From assembly GCA_902702965.1 (NCBI GenBank), contig CACRXP010000644.1:91726-155725 (forward strand): a stretch of 64,000 nt of DNA, written 5' to 3'. The notes beneath the pieces are model-generated. The model was given only the letters and a program-made list of their open reading frames with translations, was not told where the DNA came from and did no database searches. This DNA comes from Spirometra erinaceieuropaei (taxonomy: Eukaryota > Platyhelminthes > Cestoda > Diphyllobothriidea > Diphyllobothriidae). This document shows, piece after piece, positions 55,949 to 64,000 of this stretch. The translations under genes were made by a program, and so were the position numbers. Each line of letters begins with the position of its first letter. Positions within the stretch are counted from its first letter, which is position 1.

Positions 55949-56950
55949 ATGAAGAACGTCTTCGGCTCCCTCAAACTCCTCTACATTCCCCAAGCCCTCA
56001 GAAATGCGGCGTTGCCCAGCTCAAATAAAACAACCCTACTGAGGGATAAATTACAGACTCTGGAGTGTTGTGTCGAGCAGTTTAGCGGCGTGATCGACTA
56101 CTCATCTATCATCTGTGAGGAAGCCATCAGCAGACTGCGTCAAGTGGCAACTGAGGCTCATATTAGTCGTCCGCACTCTCCACAGGAGTCAGTTAGTGAT
56201 ATGCAGCAGATGCCCAGTGAAATAGCTCTGGTGCCGACCCAATTTCAGCAGAAGTTTAAAGAAACGTTGGCCATTTACTCATGTGCAAGAAGGACCTATT
56301 TTGCGGATATTCCAAGAGATGGGGATGTACGGACAGATATTGTAAGGCTCACGGGACGCCGCTATTTTCCGTCAACGAAGACAGCTTTTCAGAAGACTAA
56401 GATGCGATCACTGGAACAAGAAATTTATTGGTCCGACGTTTCGGATCCTCACTCAAATCCACCATCAGAGACATTCGCAGAAGACAGCATTGTCAGGCCC
56501 GGGAATTTCAGTGTAGCAATTACCATCTCAGTAATTTGTGCAGAATGTTCTCTCAAGTTCTCCTTCCAGAAACATAATGAGATTTTCTGTTGGGCCACAC
56601 AAATGATTTTCGCTACCAGGCATCTGCAAGAAAAATATTAGGAAGCGAGGACTCGTCTTTACACCAGGATTGCAAACTTAGTAAGGCTTTTTAAAACCCC
56701 AAATCATGGCTGAAGTCCAGAAATCTTAATTAACTTTGGATATACATGACGACTTACGCGGATGGTCAGACAACATGGCGGCGTACGGCAGAGTCAGTCT
56801 CGATGAAGCAAGATTTACTACTCGTTCTTTAGTCTCGCAGTGACTACCGGCCAGGAACCAGCATGGATTACCAAACAGGCGGCTAACTTCTCAACGTACG
56901 GTTGATACAATCTTGCTCAAGAGCATCCCGGAATAGCATACATAGCATAG
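55949..56950 (+). pseudogene. LINE linker and RT N-terminal half
   Basis: The 230-codon frame 55949-56641 starts with the linker: TLLRDKLQTLECCVEQFSGV, EEAISRLRQVATEAHISRPH and VSDMQQMPSEIA, matching the pre-RT region of flatworm LINEs. Its middle (residues about 145-180) is PLE end sequence read in frame. It then returns to LINE: FQKH...TQMIFATRHLQEKY, a stop, EARTRLYT (RT motif 3 region), a frame-broken RLTRMVRQ, and EHPGIAYIA at about 56940 just before the PLE junction. Confidence 0.7.
56393..56495 (-). repeat. Solo PLE end, inverted relative to the PLE downstream
   Basis: On the minus strand it matches the end at 58487-58597: GAATGTCTCTGATGGTGG, then GTGAGGATCCGAAACGTC, then the family end. 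The hammerhead core here is CUGAUGG with stem II GGAUUU/GGAUCC. It sits between LINE blocks, so it was a separate insertion or the inverted 5' part of the PLE insertion. Confidence 0.75.
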
Positions 56951-57847
56951 CAACGTCTCAAGTTTCTGACCTCCGATTCGAACACCACAGTCAGCTCATC
57001 AACGCAATTCTTGGAGAAACTTAAAGGAGTAAGTCTCCTGCCAAGCGATATCATGGTTTCCTTTGATGTCACGTCCGTTTTTACTTCTATCCCGCAGGAC
57101 CTGGCAGTCGAGACAATCGAACTACTCCTACGAGAGAAGTACGACGAAACGGAGAATCGCCTCGGACACGCCCAAATCATCCAGCTCCCGAAGTTCTTTC
57201 TCAAGACGTACTTTACATTCGACGGAGCAATTTACGAGCAGCTGAAGGGAACGCCAATGGGTTCGCCGATTTCGGGACTCATAGCCGAGGCGGTCCTTCA
57301 ACGGCTGGAGTCGCTGGTTTTCCGACACCACAGACCGAAATTCTGGGCTCGGTATGTGGATGACACCTTCGTCGTCATCGAACGGGATCAGGTGCTGACA
57401 TTCAAAGAACAAATCAACGCCGTCTTCCTGGACATTCAATTTACGATGGAGGAGGAGAAAAACAATCAGCTGGCCTTCCTGGATGTCCTCGTCTGCCGCA
57501 AAGATTGTGGTGGCCTAAAAACCAAAGTGTTCAGGAAAGCGACAAATACGACGCAAATACTGGACTTCAATAGCAACCAACCGATCAGTCATAAACGCAG
57601 TTGCGTAAGGGCGCTATACCGGCGTGTTGAGACGCACTGCAGTGAAATGGAAGAGAAGGTTGCTGAATTAAAATATCTTCGACGGGTAATGAGAGCCAAT
57701 GGCTACCCGCGCAACTTTGTCAACCAGTGCATGCGAAAAGGACACCAGAGACCAAATCCAACTAGCCCCAAGATTTTGGCGGGCTCTTCCGTACGTGAAG
57801 AACGTCTCGGAAGCCGTCAGTCGTCTTCTCACTCCACTTGGATTTGA
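56951..57847 (+). pseudogene. PLE reverse transcriptase, 5'-truncated, catalytic residues present
   Basis: The frame is open from a stop at 56948 to 57847 with no obvious own start codon. Order: KFLTSDSNTTVSSSTQFLEK, IMVSFDVTSVFTSIPQDLAV (motif A with its Asp), IYEQLKGTPMGSPISGLIAE (motif B), FWARYVDDTFVVIERD (motif C, both Asp kept), FTMEEEKNNQLAFLDVLVC, then thumb ending NFVNQCMRK. It loses PLE similarity after about 57750, where the nuclease continues in another frame. The missing N-terminal motifs make it non-functional, but it is the cleanest RT here and useful for phylogeny. Confidence 0.85.
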
Positions 57848-58529
57848 GGTTGCACACAGGCCGGAAGCAACCATTAGGCGCCAAGTAATGAGGCCAAAAG
57901 ACCCGCTGCCACGGCAGGAAACGTCTGGAGTCGTTTGCCGGATCTGGTGTAGTTGCGGACAAAGCAACTATGTCGGAGAAACTGGGAGATTACTCCGTAC
58001 GCGACTTGTCGAGCACGCGGCAGCAGTGAGGCGGGGAGACGCTAACTCTCAGGTGGCGGCACACTCGACGGGACCCGGCCATATTTTCAAATTTCAAGAG
58101 GCCGAAATCCTCGCAAGGGGTGAAAACCGCGTGAGCCGCGAGCTGCTCGAGTCATGGTTCTCAGGCCCGCAATCCATCAACAAGCACAATGACCTCCCGG
58201 TGCCCTATTCCGTATTGAGATTTTCCCTAGGCAGGAGAATCAGTCACGTGGGGAGGGCGCGGGTGAGCAATTATCACGGTGACAGTGAGCCAGTTTGCCG
58301 AGCAATCGTCACACCAGCATCGAGCACGGATGACGAAATCGCGGCAATTAACAACTCGGTCTCGGACCGCCAAGCCACCGCCGCATCAATTACGACCTCA
58401 GCGGCGATTGTGAGAACTGTTAATTGCAGTGCGCATACGGTCCCACGGCAGCCACGTGCTATAAATACTGCACTCCTGGCGCCACCTTCACCTCTATCTG
58501 CGAATGTCTCTGATGGTGGATTCGAGTGA
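57699..58529 (+). pseudogene. PLE GIY-YIG endonuclease, different frame from the RT
   Basis: The frame of 276 codons becomes PLE-like from about 57772: FWRALPYVKNVSEAVSRLLT, then AHRPEATIRRQ, VVCRIWCSCGQSNYVGETGR (nuclease motif, first Y is C), RTRLVEHAAAVRRGDANSQV, FKFQEAEILARGENRVSREL, SWFSGPQSINKHNDLP. A long extension after residue 190 is specific to this subfamily. The Tyr to Cys change in the GIY half may impair the enzyme. RT and nuclease are one polypeptide in PLEs, so the frame change at about 57745-57775 is a likely indel, or less likely a programmed shift. Confidence 0.85.
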
Positions 58530-58547
58530 GAATCCGAAACGTCAGGC
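58506..58547 (+). ncRNA. Hammerhead ribozyme-like motif, A9 changed
   Basis: Stem I GUCU/AGGC, core CUGAUGG (A9 to G at 58516), one U, perfect stem II GGAUUC/GAAUCC, GAAA (58536-58539), ACGU and C. Only A9 differs from the consensus. Confidence 0.6.
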
Positions 58548-58625
58548 AAATAAACTTCTTGTCCCAGTAATCGCATCTTCATCTTCTGAACTGCTACCTG
58601 GGACTCGCCTGTTCGCTTCTATCAG

Positions 58626-59150
58626 CATACACGAACTACTGTTCGCGGGCGACTTCACTCGTTACAATGACGGAGGGAGCCGTACAAAAAAATATAGACC
58701 TCCTCACCTCCTACTGCGCCAAATCCAGGATAACCACCAACATGGAAAAGATGGTGATCAGGCATCAACCAGCGTCACACACGAACTACAGAGGACTCCA
58801 CGTCACCCTTAGAGGAGCTCAGCTGACCGCTGTGAACATACTTGCAGACCTGAGCAGCACAATCTCATGAAATAGCACGATAGATGAAGAAGTGACCCAC
58901 TGGATCCCTAAAGTCCGCAATGCGTTTGACCAGCTGCAGGTCTCCGTCTAGAATTGCCCAGAACTGCACCTCAAAACCAGACTTAATGTGCCGGGCGGTA
59001 GTCCTGACGACGTTGCTCTACGGGTGGGGACATGAACTGTCTCGTCAACCAAACCAGGAAGCTGAGCTATTTCCGCCCCAGTTGTATGCGAAGAACACTA
59101 AAACTGTGGTAGCAGGACGGGATCGCGGGCAAGGAAGTCCTGTAAATGAT
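58626..59150 (+). pseudogene. LINE RT catalytic block and C-terminus (downstream half)
   Basis: After the PLE: SIHELLFAGDFTRYNDGG (motif C; FADD changed to FAGD), then in the next frame TEGAVQKNIDLLTSYCAKSR, NMEKMVIRHQP and RGAQLTAVNILADLSSTIS, then STIDEEVTHWIPKVRNAFDQ and MCRAVVLTTLLYGWG, the conserved LINE C-terminal LLYG(A)E block. It ends in a 252-base gap. With the upstream half it shows that the PLE split a LINE RT just before its catalytic motif. Confidence 0.8.
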
Positions 59151-59154
59151 CGGG

Positions 59155-59406
59155 NNNNNNNNNNNNNNNNNNNNNNNNNNNNNNNNNNNNNNNNNNNNNN
59201 NNNNNNNNNNNNNNNNNNNNNNNNNNNNNNNNNNNNNNNNNNNNNNNNNNNNNNNNNNNNNNNNNNNNNNNNNNNNNNNNNNNNNNNNNNNNNNNNNNNN
59301 NNNNNNNNNNNNNNNNNNNNNNNNNNNNNNNNNNNNNNNNNNNNNNNNNNNNNNNNNNNNNNNNNNNNNNNNNNNNNNNNNNNNNNNNNNNNNNNNNNNN
59401 NNNNNN
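59155..59406. other. Assembly gap (252 N)
   Basis: Run of N. It probably hides the LINE 3' end. Confidence 0.99.
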
Positions 59407-61905
59407 ATTCCTTGGTGTCGGTCTTATTGTTTCTTGCCTCTCCCATGAACCAGTCATCTGTCCGAACTTGTCGATCAACGGGCTTGCATACAATGGCCGA
59501 CGTGGGGTGAAGGCCTGTATGCAGGACGTTGCATCACATGCATCTATGGCAGTACTTATGGTCTCACACAGATTCAACATAGTCCAGCAAACGCACGCCG
59601 TGGGCCAATCTAGCTCATGTTTTAGTCCGGCACATGTGCAGAGCAGTCCACCGTGAGACCACGGCTTTGATCCCCATTGGCAATGGCAGCGTCTCTAGAC
59701 CACTGAGCACAGCTACTAGTAACTCAAACACGCTTCCAGCATTCCCGAACACGGAAATCACGCTTTGCCTCGTTCGATCATCTGCGAAACCACTGCAGTG
59801 CAACTGGAGAATCAGTGCCAAAAGCCACGATCAACGCCTATCAAGTCCGCCTTGCCTGTATACGGAGTACCAACACCTTCATTCATTGCATTGGTTTGTT
59901 TTGTCGTACGCAGATATGTGCATGGCGTTGAGCACAAAGAGAACGGCCCAGCTCCTTCCTAGTCACTACTCTACATACACTCAGGCAGTATATGAGTCCA
60001 ATCCGCCATGTGAGCATAGACGTCAACGCTCAACAATACGTCTCTCATGTAAACCGCAAAAGTCCAAGTGGTGGTAAAGCATCGAATATACATCTTTCAT
60101 TTGGGTGGAACATGCATTTTTATGAAGTCCGGTTCAGGTGGGATAAGGGAGCAGCACATGACTGTGTGGGCCATTCGCAGGATATGACGTTCATGCCAAG
60201 CCAATCAGCGCTCCTAAGCTCATCTTCGGTATTCTTGACCTTGTTTTGCCTGCGGAATACAGGGGGCATGGGAGGAGTGAGCCGGTTGCAGCCCAAGTCG
60301 GCCTTAGCATGCAGTTCAGTTTGCAGGCAACTACACACCTCCCCTGGACTGTGACTGTCCTCATTTCTTGCTATGGACGAAATATCGGAGTGTCGCTTTT
60401 GGCGCACAACTAGGTCGGCGCCGCTACGCCAGACCCAATCAGAGGCCAAATACGAACTTAGCATGCAGGAGGCGTATGCAAGATGCCTCGACATCCCCCA
60501 GAAACCGGCCTGATTTACAATCGGCGTGACTTTGTCTCGCCGTTGACACATTTCCACAGGGAGGAGGAAGACAGTGTAAGGTCGACCTCACTCGACATGG
60601 TTCACAATGAAACTACCACAACAACTTACAGGCAGAGACTTGGAAGGCTACCATCTAGCTATATAACTTGACTCTATAGACGGAGGGCTAGGCTACATTG
60701 ACTCCCTAACAATGTGCCGTTGCTAAAAATCCCAACGATATTACATCTGGTGGAGTGAATGAAGTTCTTTCTGGTTTGAGGACGAATTGAGAGACAGTGA
60801 GGAATGTTCGGCCGGACGCTGTACCAGAGCTCATTTCCAGTCATTTTTGCTAGAGTCCTGCCACTGGGAAATTTCTGTTCTGAGAGAGAAGAGGGGGAGC
60901 GATGTTACAAAAGTCCCCAACACTGGAGGAAAATTCACACGCAAGTCTTTTTTATCTCCCGTAATAATAACGGTTTTCACCGCGTTCGATGACGCGCGAT
61001 TTGCCTCGTTGACCGAGCTGGTCCGTTATAATTTCCACGGACATTAACACAAATATGACTACGGCTCATCATCTCTCAATTTGGGAGATCTCCGAGCGTA
61101 GGATGCGTTTCTACAGGTTAGGGAGTTAACCGTTCAGTGGAAAAACCTCCTAAACAGTCATTTTAAGGCAAATTTGTGGGGCCTAGGACTGTGGTCATAT
61201 TTGGAAGTGGAATATAATAGGAGGCTATCGGCCGTTCTCCGGTCTTGGGGCGGTAAATTGCCCATAATGACTATGTCGATAAATTTCCTTCTTTGATCTT
61301 GATATGAAAGCCTCCCCGGAAAATGTAGAAGACGAGGTAGCTCTTTGGAAAATTTTAATGTTAACATATCCCCACGGGAACACGTTGCGCATGAACCCCA
61401 TGGACAAAATATTCCGGAGTTTGCATAAGAACTTGCTTGATGGACATTCTCAAGAATACGAAAGAGAGGATGCCTACCTAAAAAATTGAGTCAGACTTTT
61501 TCTCATGTGTGGATGGGCTCCCGCGTCGCCTGCTCTAGAGTAGTTGAGTGCACACCCATTGGGACTATGTTCTTGAAAATAATAATTCATGAACCCCTAG
61601 GAAGAGAAATTCCACACACCGAAGTAGTCAAATTTCCTCCACTCAGTCTATATTGGCGTCATGGAGCGTACTTTATAAGTTATCAAACACGCTGCGTTTG
61701 CCGTTACGCGAAAACCCTGGGTAAGCGATTCCCTGTAGCTCAAAACCTCTACAATGAATGCACACCTCCACTTGTCATATGTGCCGTGAGTGGTACATGG
61801 GAATGGAAGCCCCTCCCCCCCCCGTTCTACGGGTGACCTTGCGCTAACTTCCAGGGAGACCAGAGTTGGGGTTAAGATTTGAGGGTTGCGCCCCGAAGGG
61901 GGGCA
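59407..61905. other. Unassigned sequence
   Basis: About 2.5 kb. Frames on both strands (plus 59634-60077, 59992-60354, 61486-61836; minus 60557-60120) overlap and show no known domain. No tRNA-like boxes or element ends recognised. Confidence 0.35.
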
Positions 61906-62190
61906 AGGATCGGTTACGCTGTCCTGGTCCCAATTGTAAGCACGATGTGGGCACTGAAAGGAAAGTAAGCCGAAGAGGGATGCTAACCCTTAACTCGCTT
62001 CTCAGCCTGACATTAACCCACACCCTAAAACTAACCCTACCTCTAATCCGAAACATCAGGTTGTCCTATTTTCTGTTTTAGAGTTGGTTACCTTCCCACT
62101 AACGAAGTTAGCATCCTCTTTCGGCTTACTTTATCTGCGATGCCCACATCGCGCTAACACTTGGGACTAGGATAGCGTAACCGACCCCTA
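61906..62190. repeat. Foldback repeat with CCCTAA-like centre
   Basis: Arms 61906-61994 and 62103-62190 are inverted copies of about 87 bp (shared GATCGGTTACGCTGTCCTGG-type and AAAGTAAGCCGAAGAGG-type sequence). The centre 61985-62045 is rich in TAACCC-like units (TAACCCTTAA, CTAACCCTAC). No protein-coding role is apparent. Confidence 0.75.
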
Positions 62191-62387
62191 GCCGCGCCGG
62201 CAACATGGAATCGCCATACTACGGATGGACTTGCCCCTAATTCGCAGGCTGTTTTCATTTTCCGATTAGAATCAGCCCGCCGTAAGGCTGTTTTGCCCCC
62301 GCGACAAATGGCTATGTACTTAATTCTTGCAAATCATCGTGACTCTCGGGCGCCCGCCCACGCGCGCATGAGTAAACACCAGGTGCG
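62191..62387. other. Unassigned sequence
   Basis: No feature recognised. Confidence 0.3.
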
Positions 62388-62388
62388 C

Positions 62389-62428
<40 letters not shown>
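62388..62428. repeat. (GT)n microsatellite
   Basis: About 18 GT units. Confidence 0.95.
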
Positions 62429-62429
<1 letters not shown>

Positions 62430-62790
62430 TGTGACCGCGCGCCCACGATAAATGAACTCTGTTGTCTACCGGCTCCACAGATCCAGATATGTAATTCTAA
62501 TGACTTGGCAAACACCGGTGGATTATGACTGAATCGGCGCAGGGATGATTCAGTGAAGACTCTGGCGCCACTGGCTCGCATCTCATCAGTTTGGCAGACC
62601 TGTTTATTGAAAACAACTTAGGGAGGGCCTGTGCATGCTCTCTTCTTATAATGACTGATAAGTTTATACTAAAAATGCCACGAAGTGTCTGTTCATCAAT
62701 CCCACTGTAGGGAGAGCAAAAAGGCGGGTGAAATTCGTCTTCTACTGAAAGATTAGTACTGCCATGTCTAGGCCAACTCCATGTGATCAT
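62429..62790. other. Unassigned sequence
   Basis: No feature recognised. Confidence 0.3.
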
Positions 62791-62794
62791 GCCG

Positions 62795-62960
62795 ACAGGG
62801 CGCGAATCCGCGGCCTATAGGACAGGGCATTAGGCTCAACGACTAGGCGCATCCTAGTTCAAATCTAAGCTTTTGCCAGCCGGAGGTTGGGTTTGGATAG
62901 TTGATGGCGGCAAATAGGCCTAAGTGATTATTTCCATCTCCTATTGTCATTTTCCTCGAC
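62795..62960 (+). repeat. tRNA-derived SINE, degraded
   Basis: A box-like GGCCTATAGGACAGGGC (62812-62828), B box-like CTAGTTCAAATCTAAG (62855-62870), then the tail ATTTCCATCTCCTATTGTC, a diverged CATTTCCGTCTCCCTTGTC. Orientation plus. Confidence 0.6.
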
Positions 62961-63403
62961 AAATTTTTGATTACTCAACCTAAGGCAACCGTGAACTGCG
63001 ACTCCAAAGCGAAATTGACTATTCCATTCCGACCATCCCCCCATCTGGATCTTGGAAATAGAGAGTTTATTTTACCAAGGCCAACAAAGTAAATCGGACG
63101 TTCTGTTTGTCGCAATCACTGCTCCTGATCAGGTACTGTAAAGGACGAAGCCGAAGTTAAATTTTCAGGAGTTTACTTTTATAAAAAGCAAATGTAAAAC
63201 ATTCACCATCGTAATTGTAGGTGCCTGTGTTCATTTATTTTTTATCAAAAGAACTTGGAGTGTAAATTCTAATGTTAAAATTTAAAAGCAAATTATCAGA
63301 CCATCTCATTCCCACATAGAAAAGTAGGCATTTGAGGAATTAAAGTGATGCACGACCATGGTTTGTGATGCTGAAATTGTCATTTATAGCAGTCCTCTTG
63401 TTA
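62961..63403. other. Unassigned sequence
   Basis: AT-rich; no feature recognised. Confidence 0.35.
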
Positions 63404-63424
63404 GAAGCAAAGGGCGGTTTTAAG

Positions 63425-63735
63425 AGGTCAACTGGGATGATAGAAACTCGATCATTGGAACAAGAATTTTTTCCATCGGACAGTCCGGACTCAGGCTCCA
63501 GCCCATCACCAAAGACAGCAACAAATAAGGTCGGCGGATGTACGAGGGTTTCAGTGATTAGTTGCTGTTAATTTTGATAAGTATGTGGTCGCACAGTGAC
63601 TACAACCTATAAATACTGAAGCCTCTGCCTGTCCTTTGCCCAGCTCTGTTACTGTCTCTGGTGATGTGTTCGGGCACGAACCCGAAACGTGCAGCGAATA
63701 AGCAGACTTCTTTTTCTGTACATCCTATGTTCAGG
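63425..63735 (+). mobile_element. PLE end with inverted copy of itself
   Basis: The minus strand at 63535-63425 and the plus strand at 63615-63735 each show the end of the ACGU-type PLE (GTCTYTGGTGATG, then CTTSTTTTTC-like). They are arranged as inverted ends around 80 bp. The right block has CUGGUGA, stem II GUUCG/CGAAC, GAAAC and ACGUG. Both are mutated at core positions (A6 to G), so they are not expected to cleave. Confidence 0.55.
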
Positions 63736-64000
63736 CCTCGAGAAAATGGCAATGTATCCAGGCACCAGGACTCTAATAGTTGAGAATTTGTATCACGTAA
63801 AAAGCTGTTCTGTCAAACCGTGCTCAAATTTATCACGGCCTACAAGGTCTATCGGGCGCAGGCAAGACGCCCAGTAGATAAGGGATCACTGCAAAGACCA
63901 ACCCATGATCCAAAGAGTTTTACTCAGCGTCCACCGTGATGAGTCCAGCCTCCCTTCCTACATAGTGTGAATGCTTCCGGTTATGAAGACTGGTAGTTAG
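63736..64000. other. Unassigned sequence
   Basis: No feature recognised. Confidence 0.3.

Larger units (their letters stand above)
56951..58625 (+). mobile_element. Penelope-like element, best-kept RT plus GIY-YIG copy
   Basis: It contains RT from just before motif A to the thumb, the complete GIY-YIG endonuclease in the next frame, a 330-bp 3' region and a hammerhead-like end. It is truncated at the 5' end; RT motifs 1-2 are missing. It lies between LINE residues PGIAYIA and HELLFAGD, a point where about 20 LINE residues are missing, so insertion came with a small deletion. Confidence 0.88.
55949..59150 (+). mobile_element. APE-type LINE, split by two PLE insertions
   Basis: LINE coding blocks appear in order: linker (55960-56240), RT motifs 1-3 (about 56540-56950), then after a PLE the RT catalytic block (58626-58870) and the C-terminal region (58873-59100), running into a gap at 59155. 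Between them lie a short inverted PLE end (56393-56495) and a PLE (56951-58625). The LINE is of a different type from the one at 3.4-6.4 kb (RTE- or Daphne-like; clade not settled). Every block is frame-broken. Confidence 0.8.

Noticed and set aside
55745..55993. Leucine- or tyrosine-rich protein
   Set aside because: Read across a (TAA)n microsatellite.
59045..59580. Long frames across 59155-59406
   Set aside because: They pass through N and carry no information there.
1..64000. CRISPR array, prokaryotic operons, prophage
   Set aside because: No regular spacer-repeat array, no operon-like gene packing. Element types are eukaryotic.

Overview
The window is eukaryotic and I find no convincing host protein-coding gene in it. 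It is a graveyard of nested, mostly dead mobile elements. The mix points to a parasitic flatworm, most likely a diphyllobothriidean tapeworm (Spirometra/Schistocephalus/Dibothriocephalus type). It contains many Penelope-like retroelements (PLEs: reverse transcriptase plus GIY-YIG endonuclease), APE-type LINEs, tRNA-derived SINEs, a Tc1-like remnant and degenerate TTAGGG arrays. The organism is an inference from element families I recognise, not from a marker gene.

Layout. 0.5-1.75 kb: tRNA-derived SINEs. 1.8-3.2 kb: three PLE 3' ends. 3.36-6.39 kb: one long minus-strand CR1/jockey-like LINE in correct order (endonuclease, linker, RT, C-terminus) but dead. 7.1 kb: TTAGGG-like array. 9.8-12.8 kb: three minus-strand PLE pieces, one with a 277-codon GIY-YIG frame. 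12.78-14.25 kb: a foldback DNA transposon with TA flanks and long inverted repeats, interrupted by a PLE. 16.5-17.3 kb: another PLE clade. 17.9-18.3 kb: a tandem duplication. 21-24 kb and 26-28 kb: two copies of one 1.2-kb composite (PLE 3' unit plus SINE hairpin). 28.0-29.1 kb: tRNA-Ser-like SINE cluster. 31-33 kb and 34.6-35.4 kb: more PLE remnants. 38.7-42.4 kb: an inverted-repeat GIY-YIG unit, two foldback elements and a CCCTAA array. 42.9-43.8 kb: Tc1-like transposase pseudogene. 49.26-50.03 kb: a perfect 298-bp inverted repeat around a GIY-YIG fragment, then a SINE and a PLE 3' end. 55.9-59.15 kb: a LINE with a PLE inserted just before its RT catalytic motif. 61.9-62.2 kb: a foldback hairpin. 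63.4-63.7 kb: the last PLE end.

Two signals stand out. (1) Several PLE 3' ends of different subfamilies carry a hammerhead-ribozyme core (CUGANGA ... stem II ... GAAA) with complementary stem I strands. Stem III is replaced by a short self-complementary tract (ACGU, AAUU, AGCU or AACACGUGUU), and one unpaired base precedes stem II in all of them, which suggests dimeric hammerheads. (2) At least five PLE remnants share one architecture: an inverted copy of the element's own 3' end, a short coding remnant (GIY-YIG domain or C-terminal tail), then the normal 3' end.

Long stretches (about 18.4-21.1, 24.2-26.0, 29.1-31.0, 35.4-38.7, 44.0-46.8 and 50.8-55.9 kb) hold nothing I can name. Short open frames there occur on both strands and look like chance.
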